DNA from: Zobellia laminariae
GTDB lineage: Bacteria; Bacteroidota; Bacteroidia; Flavobacteriales; Flavobacteriaceae
Assembly (NCBI RefSeq): GCF_009725995.1
Contig: NZ_RCNS01000004.1
Location: 434,001 to 498,000, forward strand
Direction of reading: 5' to 3'
Length of the DNA stretch: 64,000 nt
In this document: piece after piece, positions 1 to 9,624 of the stretch
How the letters are laid out: the number at the start of each line of letters is the position of its first letter
How positions within the stretch are numbered: the stretch's first letter is position 1
The notes under the pieces: model-generated
Told to the model about the DNA's origin: nothing
Database searches by the model: none
The model's input: the letters and a program-made list of their open reading frames with translations, nothing else
Translations under genes and position numbers: made by a program

Positions 1-1
1 A

Positions 2-817
2 TTTGTAGAAGCATTATTCAATCAGTTCAATTTTAAAGGAGTGATTCATTTCGCTGCAGAATCACATGTAGATAACTCAATAAAGAACCCAGGTGTTTTT
101 GTTGAAACTAATGTAAACGGAACATTTACATTATTAGATGTTGCCTTTAAGCATTGGATGGAAAAACCCTTTACGTATAAATCAGGTTATGAAGAATGTA
201 GATTTCATCATATCTCTACTGATGAAGTGTATGGGACATTAGGTGCTACGGGTTTATTTACAGAAACTACACCTTATGCTCCTAACTCACCATATAGTGC
301 TAGCAAAGCTGCATCAGACATGCTAGTACGTAGTTATCACCACACCTATGGAATGAATACGGTTATGACCAATTGTTCAAATAATTACGGACCCAAGCAG
401 CACGATGAGAAATTGATTCCAACGGTCATCAGAAAAGCTATGAATGGAGAAAACATTCCTATTTATGGAGATGGGAAAAATATCCGGGATTGGTTGTATG
501 TATTGGATCATTGTAAAGGAATTGATTTAGTCTTTCAAAAAGGAAGAAGTGGTGAAGTCTATAATGTAGGTGGTCTCAATGAACGTAACAATAATTATAT
601 CGCAAAAATCATTTGTGAATTATTGGATGAAATACGTCCCAAGTTAGAAGGGTCTTACAAAGATCAGATTACCTATGTGGAAGATCGAGCTGGACACGAT
701 CGCCGCTATGCCATAGATGCTAATAAATTGGAAACTGAATTAGGGTGGAAAGCGGCTGAAAATTTTGAGAGCGGAATTAAAAAAACTATAGAATGGTATA
801 TAGAGAAATACAAGTAG
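2..817 (+). CDS. rfbB: dTDP-glucose 4,6-dehydratase, 5'-truncated by window edge
   Basis: The reading frame is open from base 2, so the gene starts outside the window; a GTG at 41 is an internal valine, not a start. About 271 codons are visible against a usual 340-350, so the N-terminal NAD-binding glycine motif is missing here. The extended-SDR signatures are present: FAAESHVDNS early, STDEVYG at about 215-235 and the catalytic YSASK at 293-307. The enzyme converts dTDP-glucose to dTDP-4-keto-6-deoxyglucose, the precursor of rhamnose and related deoxysugars, in the cytoplasm. It lies just upstream of a flippase and glycosyltransferases, so it supplies a nucleotide sugar for this EPS cluster. 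The family assignment is firm. Confidence 0.95.
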   Translation, partial: FVEALFNQFNFKGVIHFAAESHVDNSIKNPGVFVETNVNGTFTLLDVAFKHWMEKPFTYKSGYEECRFHHISTDEVYGTLGATGLFTETTPYAPNSPYSASKAASDMLVRSYHHTYGMNTVMTNCSNNYGPKQHDEKLIPTVIRKAMNGENIPIYGDGKNIRDWLYVLDHCKGIDLVFQKGRSGEVYNVGGLNERNNNYIAKIICELLDEIRPKLEGSYKDQITYVEDRAGHDRRYAIDANKLETELGWKAAENFESGIKKTIEWYIEKYK

Positions 818-1025
818 GTATTATTTCTTGAATGTTGATTCCTTTTGAATTAAGGGGCAAGGTTTTTTGAACAAGGGTCAATTATTAATATCAGTGGTTA
901 AAGTAAATTTTTGTAAATACAGAAAGTAATATTAAGAGGATAGCTAAATTAACTCGATTCTCACCATTTTCATTCAAGGGGGAGTAAATCTTGTTGATTC
1001 ATAGTTAAATAAAATAACCCCTGCC

Positions 1026-2606
1026 ATGGGAGGCTGCATGAACTATCTAACTTTAGTAACCAAAAAAAAATTAATGACTCCAGCGAATAAGGTTATTGTC
1101 AATACGGCCATTTTATATGGTCGAATGTTATTAACCGTAGGGGTATCATTGTATTCTACCCGACTAATCCTAGAGGCACTGGGAAGTACCGATTTTGGAA
1201 TTTTTGAATTGGTCGGAGGCATTATAGCAGTACTGGGGTTTCTAAATAATACAATGGCAACGTCAACGCAAAGATTTATTTCGTTTTATCAAGGTAAAAA
1301 TGATCTTGATGGTCAGAAATCAGTTTTTGCAAATAGCCTTGTAATGCATATTGTGGTCGGTTTGGCAATTGTAATTGTTTTGGCAACATTGGAATCATTT
1401 TTATTTGAACAATTTCTAAATATAGCTGCTGATCGAATCTATGCTGCCAAAATTGTTTACCGTGCAATGTTGGCCTCCCTTCTGTTCAGTATGATTAATG
1501 TTCCTTTTATGGGCACTTTGATAGCTCATGAGAACTTGCTTTTTGTTGCGATTGTGAATATTCTTGAAGCGCTTTTTAAACTTGGAATAGCCCTTATACT
1601 GGTAATGCTACAGAACGAGAAATTGATAGTTTACAGTTTTTTAATGGCGGCTTCAGCCTTTGTGATTTTATTGCTTTATATGTCTTTTTGTATAAAAAAG
1701 TACGATGAGTGTTCAATAAGAAACATCCAAATCGATAAAAATCAAATAAGAGAAATCAGCTCTTTTGCGGGATGGAATCTTTTTGGAGCATTATGTAGTC
1801 TAGGACGTAACCAAGGTTTGGTGGTATTACTTAATCTGTTTTTTGGAACGGCAATCAATGCGGCCTATGGAATTGCCAACCAATTAGCTTCACAAATGAA
1901 TTTTTTCTCATCTACAATGTTAAGGGCACTTAACCCCCAGATAATGAAAAGTGAAGGGGTTAACGACCGTGAGCGTATGCTTAGACTGTCAATGATTGCG
2001 AGCAAATTCGGTTTTTTTTTAGTTGCAATAATTGCAATACCGGCCATATTTGAGATGAGTCAAATCTTGGGTTTTTGGTTAAAGGAAGTTCCTAGATATA
2101 CGGCTATTTTTGCCCAGTTAATTTTAATAGCAATTTTGTTAAATCAAATGACTATTGGATTACAATCAGCGCTTCAAGCAACAGGAAAAATAAAATTATA
2201 CCAAACAGTAGTTGGGGGCGTTATTTTAATGACCTTACCTATAGCTTACTTTTTTTTAAAATTGGGATATCCACCTTACTTTGTTTTTGTTAGCTATATA
2301 GGTTTGGAAATTATAGCAATTATTTTGCGTATTGGTATAACAAAGAAAATTGCACAATTGTCCGTTCCTGTTTATATACATAGGGTATTTGTGAAATCTA
2401 TTGTTCCTTTATTTTGTTCTTTTTTCACGTGTTGGATTGTGACCAATTATTTTCAAATTGAATATCGTTTTTTGCTTACTGGTGGGATATCGGCGATTAT
2501 ATTTTCTTTGAGTATTTATTTTTTTGGTTTATGTGTGGATGAAAAGATATTAATTCATGGTTTTTTGAAAATTGCTTTAAAAAGGCTTAAAAAGCAAAAA
2601 TCTTGA
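1026..2606 (+). CDS. Wzx-type polysaccharide flippase (MATE-like)
   Basis: A 526-residue, very hydrophobic protein with about 12-14 predicted membrane segments. The stretch RMLLTVGVSLYSTRLILEAL followed by a DFGIFELVGG motif and a TQRF motif is typical of the lipopolysaccharide/O-antigen flippase branch common in Bacteroidota. The expected role is to move undecaprenyl-linked oligosaccharide units across the inner membrane. The start is uncertain: ATG at 1026, 1038 or 1074 are all in frame. A GGGAGG lies between the first two and would suit the second, and the family-like sequence begins only at MTPANKV (1074). It belongs to the plus-strand EPS cluster, 208 bases after rfbB. Confidence 0.85.
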   Translation: MGGCMNYLTLVTKKKLMTPANKVIVNTAILYGRMLLTVGVSLYSTRLILEALGSTDFGIFELVGGIIAVLGFLNNTMATSTQRFISFYQGKNDLDGQKSVFANSLVMHIVVGLAIVIVLATLESFLFEQFLNIAADRIYAAKIVYRAMLASLLFSMINVPFMGTLIAHENLLFVAIVNILEALFKLGIALILVMLQNEKLIVYSFLMAASAFVILLLYMSFCIKKYDECSIRNIQIDKNQIREISSFAGWNLFGALCSLGRNQGLVVLLNLFFGTAINAAYGIANQLASQMNFFSSTMLRALNPQIMKSEGVNDRERMLRLSMIASKFGFFLVAIIAIPAIFEMSQILGFWLKEVPRYTAIFAQLILIAILLNQMTIGLQSALQATGKIKLYQTVVGGVILMTLPIAYFFLKLGYPPYFVFVSYIGLEIIAIILRIGITKKIAQLSVPVYIHRVFVKSIVPLFCSFFTCWIVTNYFQIEYRFLLTGGISAIIFSLSIYFFGLCVDEKILIHGFLKIALKRLKKQKS

Positions 2607-2734
2607 AAATTTGATTACAAAATCGCTCTTTAGCCGTAAAAAAAAATATGTACAATTGGAGCTTTTAGTATTAATATAAAATCAGAAGATATTAATTGTA
2701 GCTTTACATTTTCTGTAATAAATAGCATTTATAT

Positions 2735-3634
2735 ATGAATTATCTTTACTACAAATCAGATAAGGGAAACTTTGGCGATGATCTTAATCCTTGGCTATGG
2801 CCTAAGCTTTTTTCTGAAACAAAAAAATTTAAAGACAGTTATTTTTTAGGTATAGGCTCTATATTGACCTCTGAGAATCCACATTTTGAAGATATCAAAG
2901 ACAAAAGAAAAATTGTGTTCGGAACAGGTATAAGACCTTCAAGCACCTATAATGAATTTTCTTTAGATAAAACTTGGTCTGTAAAATTTTTACGAGGACC
3001 TCTATCATCAGGTTACCTTGGAAATAAACATGAATATATTAGCGATGCCGCTTATGCGGTACGTCAATTAGCAGCATTTTCTGATATCCAAAATACTAAG
3101 AAAAAGTATGAGATTAGTATTATGCCATATTTTCATTCTGTACAATATTTTGATTGGGAAAAAATAGCTAAAAAATTAGGGTATCATTTGATTTCACCAT
3201 ACTCGGAAGGAGGAGTAGAACATACTCTTAGGGAAATTGCCGCTTCAAAATATCTTATTACAGAGGCTATGCATGGCGCTATTCTTGCTGACATTTTAAG
3301 AGTACCATGGCATAGATTTGTTTTGACGACCCCCTATACGGAAGGAGAGCGTATCTCAGATTTTAAATGGAACGATTGGATGGGTTCTATAGACATTCCT
3401 CGTGCAGATACCACATTTATTCCGTTTTACAAGAAAACGAGGTTGCACGAACCTATAAAAAAAATTACGGGTAACATTCTATCAACAAACTTTTTTGTTA
3501 AAAGCCAGGTTCAGGACCATCTGATGAAATCTTTAAGTAGTAAAAAGAATTACACTTTATCGAAAGATACTATACTGAGTACTATTGATTCCAGAATATA
3601 TCAAAAAGTTCAAGAGATGAACAACGGTATTTAA
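2735..3634 (+). CDS. polysaccharide pyruvyl transferase family protein
   Basis: A 299-residue protein with the family hallmarks: an N-terminal GNFGDDLNPWLW segment (about residues 11-22), a GIGSIL loop, a FLRGPLS segment and a C-terminal EAMHGAILADILRVPW motif (about 178-193), as in WcaK/CsaB-like enzymes. Members transfer pyruvate as a ketal to sugars of exopolysaccharides, although some Bacteroidota members with this fold are only inferred to do so. It lies between the flippase and a glycosyltransferase of the same strand. A pyruvylated, hence acidic, polymer is an inference. Confidence 0.8.
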   Translation: MNYLYYKSDKGNFGDDLNPWLWPKLFSETKKFKDSYFLGIGSILTSENPHFEDIKDKRKIVFGTGIRPSSTYNEFSLDKTWSVKFLRGPLSSGYLGNKHEYISDAAYAVRQLAAFSDIQNTKKKYEISIMPYFHSVQYFDWEKIAKKLGYHLISPYSEGGVEHTLREIAASKYLITEAMHGAILADILRVPWHRFVLTTPYTEGERISDFKWNDWMGSIDIPRADTTFIPFYKKTRLHEPIKKITGNILSTNFFVKSQVQDHLMKSLSSKKNYTLSKDTILSTIDSRIYQKVQEMNNGI

Positions 3635-3970
3635 TAACTGTTTACCAAAATATATTTAATTTGCTACGAAATAAAATCATTTACTTATAGTAAAGAGTGC
3701 TAGCTAAATACCTATACAAGCATATAGGTAAAAACTAAAAACCATCTAGAGGTTACAGTAAATAACAATTCACGTGAGATACGAGTATTTCATAGTAAAA
3801 TTATGCTAGAAATATTTGTAGTTGTTAATTTTGATAATGTCTTAAAAAAATATGCATATATCAATTTGGTGCTATAATATTTAGTGTCATAGATTTATCT
3901 CTACTGAAAAGTGTCATCAAAGAATAAAAGGAAAAGATAGATTTCTTTTTCTTTAAGAACAATATCTGAT
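3635..3970. other. AT-rich intergenic region, no gene seen
   Basis: A 336-base gap between the pyruvyltransferase and the next glycosyltransferase. It is very AT-rich with stops in all frames. I see no convincing open frame, hairpin terminator or exact promoter box. Gaps of this kind recur through this cluster, unlike the tightly packed second EPS cluster. Confidence 0.5.
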
Positions 3971-5014
3971 ATGAGATACCTTATTTGTCAAGAGTGGTCC
4001 AATACATCCAATAATCATGCAGGCATGAAGCATATGTGCAATTTACTTAAGGCATATTATCCAGATGAATATGAAACAATCATATTTCCAGATATATACA
4101 AGAACTTAAGTACAATTTCTTTTGTCAGAAGAATTCAAATTCGCCTTATAAAGGAAATTGTCATACCATACAAATACTTGAAAATTGGTAAGGAATTGTC
4201 AAATCAATTGAACGATGGGGATTCAATATACTTACTTGAATATTGTGGTTCTTTGTTCCCTCAACTTTCAATTGCTAAGTATTTAAGAAATTTACCCCTT
4301 AATATAAAGATATATGGGTTGGTGCATCTTGTTCCTCAAAAAATAGAAGAATCTTTTACACAAAACCAGCTTGTAAATTGTTTAAAACCTTTAGACTATG
4401 TGATGACATTGGGTAGTTCTTTGTCAAACTTTTTTGTTCAAAAAGTAGGTGTTCAATCATCAAAGGTCAAAACTGTTTTTCACTATGTAGATTTGGAGTA
4501 TTACAAACCACTAGTGAACTATCTTGAAAAAAAAGATAGTCCTCCATCTGTCTTGGTCATGGGTAATCAAAAGCGAAATTTTACATTATTGTACAAAATA
4601 GTAGAAGATAATCCAGAAATTCAGTTTACAATATGTCAAGGCGTTATGGATTTAAGTGATCAATTTAAAAATTGCAATAACGTTCAATTAGTAGGTTTCG
4701 TTGAAGAAGAAGAATTGCTCGGCATAATGCAAAGATCTGATATCTCCTTAAATATAATGGAAGATACAATAGGGAGTAATGTTATTACTACCTCTATGGC
4801 TGTTGGTATGGCAATTGTCGTAAGTAACGTCGGATCTATTAAAGATTACTGTAAAGAAGATGGGGCGATATATTGTGAAAATGAAGATGCGTCTTCATTT
4901 TCACAAGCCTTAAAACAATTGATGACAGACCAAAATAAGTTACAATTTTTAAAAAGAAAATCTATAAAATATAGTAAAAATTTAACAATAGCCAATTTGC
5001 ATAAGAGCTTTTAA
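3971..5014 (+). CDS. glycosyltransferase, GT-B/GT4-like
   Basis: A 347-residue protein with the two-domain GT-B look. In the C-terminal half it has VLVMGNQKRNFTLLYKI, then NVQLVGFVEEEELLGIMQRS and a late segment reading TTSMAVGMAIVVSNVGSIKDY, which matches the nucleotide-sugar binding region of GT4 enzymes (the usual ExxxxGxPvvas pattern is degenerate here). No signal peptide is seen. It probably adds one sugar to the lipid-linked repeat unit; donor and acceptor cannot be read from sequence. The EpsG-like polymerase follows 13 bases downstream. Confidence 0.75.
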   Translation: MRYLICQEWSNTSNNHAGMKHMCNLLKAYYPDEYETIIFPDIYKNLSTISFVRRIQIRLIKEIVIPYKYLKIGKELSNQLNDGDSIYLLEYCGSLFPQLSIAKYLRNLPLNIKIYGLVHLVPQKIEESFTQNQLVNCLKPLDYVMTLGSSLSNFFVQKVGVQSSKVKTVFHYVDLEYYKPLVNYLEKKDSPPSVLVMGNQKRNFTLLYKIVEDNPEIQFTICQGVMDLSDQFKNCNNVQLVGFVEEEELLGIMQRSDISLNIMEDTIGSNVITTSMAVGMAIVVSNVGSIKDYCKEDGAIYCENEDASSFSQALKQLMTDQNKLQFLKRKSIKYSKNLTIANLHKSF

Positions 5015-5027
5015 GTTTTAGAAGATT

Positions 5028-6188
5028 ATGTCTGTTATAGAGCATATTTATTTATATATTCTGTTATTCTCCTTCTTTTTTTATTGGGGTAAGAATTTCT
5101 ATAATGTTAAGCCAAAAGAATCTTTTTGGTTATTGGCATCTGCTCCAATTCTATTATATTCTTTTGTTGTAGGGTCACGATACGGTTGGGGTCCAGATTA
5201 CATGTTTTATAAATTTAGGCTTGAACATGCCTTCACATTTCCTGAAGAACAGTTAGGGTTTAGATGGTTAAATCAGTTTATTGATATATTGGGATTAAAT
5301 TATGTAGGGGGGTATGTTGTATATAGTCTTATTTTCATGACATGTGCCTTTATTTTAATCTGCAGTTATAGTAAAGACTCTAAATATATGTATGCATTTG
5401 TGGTGCCAGCAACGCTTCCGATGGTTAGTAATGGTATTAGGCAAGGTGTTGGTCTAAGTTTTTTGTTGTTGGCCCTATATTTTTTAAATAAAAAAAATAG
5501 GATTTACGCCATAGGGTCACTTTTGGTAGGAGCTTCAATTCATACGGTTACTCTTATACCGGCAGTATTAATTTTTGGGATTTATCTGGTTTTTAGTAAA
5601 AAGTTATTTGATTGGCGGATAACTTTAACCTTGTATGTAATAGCTTCTTTCGTTTTAAGTCCTACTTCTATTGGTATAATTGCTAATTATGCACATTATA
5701 TTTCCCTTGGGGGTAAATTTCAACTTTATATTGATAATGCTGATTATTGGTTTGGAGCGGATGCCGCAGATGAGATATATGCCCAAAGTGCTTTTGCTCT
5801 TATAACTTCATCCTTATTTCATATGTCCTTTATTTATTTGGGATACATATCTTTAAAAATAAAGCCAAATTTTAAGGTTATCTATTTATACAATTCTGTA
5901 GTCTTTGGTCTCATATTTCTTAGGATCGTTTTTCTATTTGAGATTTTAAGGAGATTTGCAGAACCTTTAGTTTTGTTATATTTTATTCCGCTAGGCTATA
6001 TTTTGAGCACCAAAGAAATTCAAATTGAGTTTAAGCGTTTTTTAAAGGGGAACGGCACGTATACATTAAACAGGATACTTGTAAGTGCGGGCTTGTTTTT
6101 TATTATTATTTATCATCTTCTTTTTTGGGGCAGATTTATTTTCATCAATCCAGAAGGGATATTTTATTGGAATATTACGGTGGTTTAA
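5028..6188 (+). CDS. EpsG-family polysaccharide polymerase (Wzy-like)
   Basis: A 386-residue integral membrane protein with about ten hydrophobic segments. The sequence SRYGWGPDYMFYKFR (about residues 50-64) matches the EpsG pattern GxxxGxDYxxY, and the RQGVGLSFLLLALYFL segment with a following HTVTLIPA is also typical. EpsG proteins are thought to polymerise repeat units of exopolysaccharide at the membrane. It is the only polymerase candidate in the visible part of this cluster and sits between two glycosyltransferases. Confidence 0.8.
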   Translation: MSVIEHIYLYILLFSFFFYWGKNFYNVKPKESFWLLASAPILLYSFVVGSRYGWGPDYMFYKFRLEHAFTFPEEQLGFRWLNQFIDILGLNYVGGYVVYSLIFMTCAFILICSYSKDSKYMYAFVVPATLPMVSNGIRQGVGLSFLLLALYFLNKKNRIYAIGSLLVGASIHTVTLIPAVLIFGIYLVFSKKLFDWRITLTLYVIASFVLSPTSIGIIANYAHYISLGGKFQLYIDNADYWFGADAADEIYAQSAFALITSSLFHMSFIYLGYISLKIKPNFKVIYLYNSVVFGLIFLRIVFLFEILRRFAEPLVLLYFIPLGYILSTKEIQIEFKRFLKGNGTYTLNRILVSAGLFFIIIYHLLFWGRFIFINPEGIFYWNITVV

Positions 6189-6337
6189 TAGTAGATATCC
6201 TGGTTTTTCATAATATTTAATGGCATGAAATATTATGGGGTTATAGTAAAACCATTTGACTCTACAAAGAGGAGTGGTGAATCCAAGAAGTTTAAAAAAA
6301 AAGTAAATAGTTTTAAGTAGGTTAGATAGTATAAGAA

Positions 6338-7369
6338 ATGGAAAAAGTGAAATTATATTATATTGTAGGCCCTTCAAATCACGCAGATTCTGGTTATTGG
6401 CTTTATGACTATTTACTTAATGATGGTTATGACATACGAACGTATTATTTACGTAAGAACGATAAGGAAAATTACTTAAAAGTAAAATCTCCATTGCGTT
6501 TGCTGCTGATAATTTGTAGAGTATTATTATTTGTCAAAAAGCAAGATAAAATCTTAGTTTATGATAATGATACTACGGGGATTTACATTGGACTAGCTAT
6601 TTCCATACTAAGACCATCTTTAATTGTGTTGAAGATAAATTGTATGGCGAATAGTAAGGAAAGACTATATTCTCCTTTAAAACGCGTTTTTGTTAGAAGA
6701 GCCTATAAACATATTTACACAACAGTTAATAATCAAACAATCGCTGATATATTTTCTAATTTTCTTGATCTTCCTTCGTTACATTTTATACCAGTTCCAG
6801 ATTCTTTGGCCAATTTGGGGGAAGAAATATCAAAAATTTCCGATTTTGAAGATAAGAACTACATTTTTATGGGAGGTGCTTCAAATCGTGATTTTTCATT
6901 GTTTGTTGAAGTAGCTAAACAGCTTCCTCAATATAAGTTTATTGCAGTTACATTTGAGAAATACAAACATATTTTTTTAGATGCTCCTACTAATGTAGAA
7001 GTAAAATATGGTATTCCGGTTGAGCAATTTCTTCAAACACTAGCAAATGCTTCGTTACTTTTTATTCCGTTAATTAATAATATGCAAGGTGGGCAGCTGG
7101 TTATCTTTCAAGGAGCCCTGTCACAAAAACCTATTTTAACGACGGATACTGTAGCAATACATACTTATTTCACTGATAGTAGTATCTCTCTAACGCCTAT
7201 GGGAGATTTGGATTCTGCGGTAGAAAAAGTAACTGGTTTGATGGAAGACGAGGAGCAGCGTAAGCTTTTGGGGCAAGCCGCCTATAATCAGATATTGAAG
7301 TTTACGCCAGAAAAAATTTATGAAACGTATAGAAGTAAATTATTGAACATAAGTAAATTACAAAAATAA
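6338..7369 (+). CDS. glycosyltransferase, GT-B-like
   Basis: A 343-residue protein. The N-terminal half is divergent; the C-terminal half reads like a GT-B donor-binding domain, with YIFMGGASNRDFSLFVEVA, then NVEVKYGIPVEQFLQTLANA and IPLINNMQGGQLVIFQGALS followed by KPILTTDT. No signal peptide or membrane span is seen. It presumably adds a sugar to the repeat unit of the cluster's polymer. Assignment to a CAZy family is uncertain. Confidence 0.68.
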   Translation: MEKVKLYYIVGPSNHADSGYWLYDYLLNDGYDIRTYYLRKNDKENYLKVKSPLRLLLIICRVLLFVKKQDKILVYDNDTTGIYIGLAISILRPSLIVLKINCMANSKERLYSPLKRVFVRRAYKHIYTTVNNQTIADIFSNFLDLPSLHFIPVPDSLANLGEEISKISDFEDKNYIFMGGASNRDFSLFVEVAKQLPQYKFIAVTFEKYKHIFLDAPTNVEVKYGIPVEQFLQTLANASLLFIPLINNMQGGQLVIFQGALSQKPILTTDTVAIHTYFTDSSISLTPMGDLDSAVEKVTGLMEDEEQRKLLGQAAYNQILKFTPEKIYETYRSKLLNISKLQK

Positions 7370-7489
7370 AGTTTTGTTGTACACTGCCTAATTAAAGTGA
7401 TGAGTATTCAAGGGAAAATCAGGACTGATGTAAGAGGGTTAGATGGTAATGTACAAATTTAATCTTAATAGACTATAAATAGATTTTTT

Positions 7490-8512
7490 ATGATAAGTAG
7501 GCCAAAAATATCTGTAATAGTACCGATATACAATGTTGAAGAATATTTAGACCGATGTGTAAAATCGCTTCTTTATCAGACATTAAAAGATATTGAAATA
7601 ATATTAGTTGATGATGAATCACCAGATAATTGCCCAGACCTCTGTGATGCATATGCTAGGGAGGATGACAGGATTAAAGTGATTCATAAAAAGAATGGAG
7701 GCTTAGGATACGCCCGTAATAGCGGTTTAGAAGTTGCTACAGGCGAATATGTGGCTTTTGTTGATTCGGATGATTTTATAGAAATCAATGCTTTTGAAGA
7801 CTTATATAATAAGACAATTGATAATCCTACAGATGCAGTGTTTGCCAATTTTTTTGATTATGTAAGTAGTTCTGAAATAATGCCGGTGATAGAAATTGAG
7901 CGTGAGCAGAGTCTTGAGTCATCTAAGGATATTAGGCAATTTCTTTTTGATATGGTGGGGACCGAGCCAAGTTATCAAAAAGATAGAAAATATAGTATGT
8001 CCGTTTGGCACGCCATTTATTCTCTTGAAGTAATAAAAGAGTACGAAATTAAGTTTCCTTCTGAAAGAGAAATGATTTCTGAAGATATTATATTTCATAT
8101 TCAATTTTTATCAAGAGTGTCCAAGGTTATACTGTTACCAGAACCTTACTATTATTACTGTGCGAATAATGACCAATCTTTAACAAGAACCTATAGGGCA
8201 GATAGAATTGAAAAATTTATATCCTTACATAAGGAAGTAGTCCGGCAGTTAATAGATTTTTATCCTGATAATGAGAGCACCGTTAAGAATAGAGCAGATC
8301 GCCTTTTTATTAGCTACTTGAGACACTATATTTATTCAAAAACAACACCGTTATCTATAGTTAAGAAGCATCTAGGAAACGATTATATTATTGAAGTTTT
8401 GGGAAGATATCCTATCAATTTAATGCCCAGTAAGTATAAGATAGTAACAAATTTGATTAAATTAAGGCAACCTTTACTAATTTCTATAATTAAATTTCTT
8501 AAGAGAAATTAA
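7490..8512 (+). CDS. glycosyltransferase family 2 protein
   Basis: A 340-residue GT-A enzyme. It opens with the GT2 signature KISVIVPIYNVEEYLDRCVK, then IILVDDESPDNCPD (nucleotide-binding Asp pair), KNGGLGYARNSGLEVA and the DXD-like FVDSDDF at about residues 94-100. These features are diagnostic of the family and catalysis requires the Asp residues seen. It is cytoplasmic or peripheral on the inner membrane and probably extends the lipid-linked glycan. The next gene follows after 19 bases. Confidence 0.9.
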   Translation: MISRPKISVIVPIYNVEEYLDRCVKSLLYQTLKDIEIILVDDESPDNCPDLCDAYAREDDRIKVIHKKNGGLGYARNSGLEVATGEYVAFVDSDDFIEINAFEDLYNKTIDNPTDAVFANFFDYVSSSEIMPVIEIEREQSLESSKDIRQFLFDMVGTEPSYQKDRKYSMSVWHAIYSLEVIKEYEIKFPSEREMISEDIIFHIQFLSRVSKVILLPEPYYYYCANNDQSLTRTYRADRIEKFISLHKEVVRQLIDFYPDNESTVKNRADRLFISYLRHYIYSKTTPLSIVKKHLGNDYIIEVLGRYPINLMPSKYKIVTNLIKLRQPLLISIIKFLKRN

Positions 8513-8531
8513 TTCAAACCATACGTATTCT

Positions 8532-9584
8532 GTGAGCAAAAGAAATCCTAAAGTATTAATAGTAGCAACGTCTCAGAACACTCGTGGCGGTATCACCTCT
8601 GTGGTAAAGGCACACCAACAGTGTTCATTTTGGCAACAGTACAAGTGTAAATGGTTAGAAACTCACATTGACAAAGGCGCAGTCCATAAACTATTATATT
8701 TCTTTAAATCTTTTTGTACTTATTTGTTTATACTGCCATTTTATGATTTAGTACATATTCATACCAGCGAACCTCCATCAGCGGTAAGAAAAGTACCCTT
8801 TATGATGTTGGCAAAACTGTTTGGCAAGAAAACTATAGTACATTTTCATTCTTTTTCCTTGGAAACTACCATAAACAGCAAATACCAAAAGGTCTATAAA
8901 TATTTGTTTCAGAATGCTGATGTAACATTGGTGCTTTCAGCTTACTGGAAAAAGGAAATTGAGCAAACTTTTGAGTTAGGGAATAAGGCGTCTATCTTAT
9001 ATAACCCTTGTAGCTTGGCAGATAGAACAACCCTTTATCAGCGAAAAAAACAAATATTGTATGCAGGTACCGTAAATAAACGTAAAGGCTTTACTGATTT
9101 GATAAGAGCTTTTGCAAAGGTGTCTCAAAATTTTCCTGAATGGCAAATTGTTTTTGCGGGTAATGGGAAAATTGAACAAGGAAAGCTCTTAGCCAAGGAA
9201 TTAAATATAGCAGACCAATCCATATTTTTAGGTTGGATAAGTGGTGAAGCTAAAAGCAAGGCATTTCAAGAAGCTTCTGTTTTTTGTTTGCCTAGTTATG
9301 CAGAAGGTTTTCCTATGGCTGTATTAGATGCATGGGCTTATGATTTACCAATAATTACTACTCCAGTTGGCGGTCTCCCCGATATTTTGGTTGATGGGAA
9401 AAACGCTTTGGTTTTTGAGCCGGGTGATATAAACCTTTTAGCAGAACAAATTTCTAGAATTATTAAGGATGAATCGTTGAGGACGTCTATTGAAAAAGAA
9501 TCTACCAAACTTGCACAAACTATATTTGCGCAAGATGTAATATGTAAACAGTTGAGTACAATATATAAAGTTTGTTTAAAGTAG
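8532..9584 (+). CDS. glycosyltransferase family 4 protein
   Basis: A 350-residue GT4 protein that starts at GTG (8532); no in-frame ATG fits the family start VLIVATSQNTRGGITSV as well. The C-terminal half shows ILYAGTVNKRKGFTDLIRAF, an IFLGWISGE loop and CLPSYAEGFPMAVLDAWAY, the conserved E(x7)E donor-binding segment, followed by LPIITTPVGGLPDIL. It transfers a sugar to the growing repeat unit in the cytoplasm. It is the last glycosyltransferase before the Wzc kinase, with 40 bases between them. Confidence 0.9.
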   Translation: MSKRNPKVLIVATSQNTRGGITSVVKAHQQCSFWQQYKCKWLETHIDKGAVHKLLYFFKSFCTYLFILPFYDLVHIHTSEPPSAVRKVPFMMLAKLFGKKTIVHFHSFSLETTINSKYQKVYKYLFQNADVTLVLSAYWKKEIEQTFELGNKASILYNPCSLADRTTLYQRKKQILYAGTVNKRKGFTDLIRAFAKVSQNFPEWQIVFAGNGKIEQGKLLAKELNIADQSIFLGWISGEAKSKAFQEASVFCLPSYAEGFPMAVLDAWAYDLPIITTPVGGLPDILVDGKNALVFEPGDINLLAEQISRIIKDESLRTSIEKESTKLAQTIFAQDVICKQLSTIYKVCLK

Positions 9585-9624
9585 ATTAAATTAACAAATC
9601 CAATTTTATTTTCAGTTACCCGTT

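Noticed and set aside
41..43. GTG as the start of rfbB.
   Set aside because: The frame upstream is open and encodes conserved sequence (FNFKGV before IHFAAESH), so this is an internal valine and the gene is cut by the window edge.
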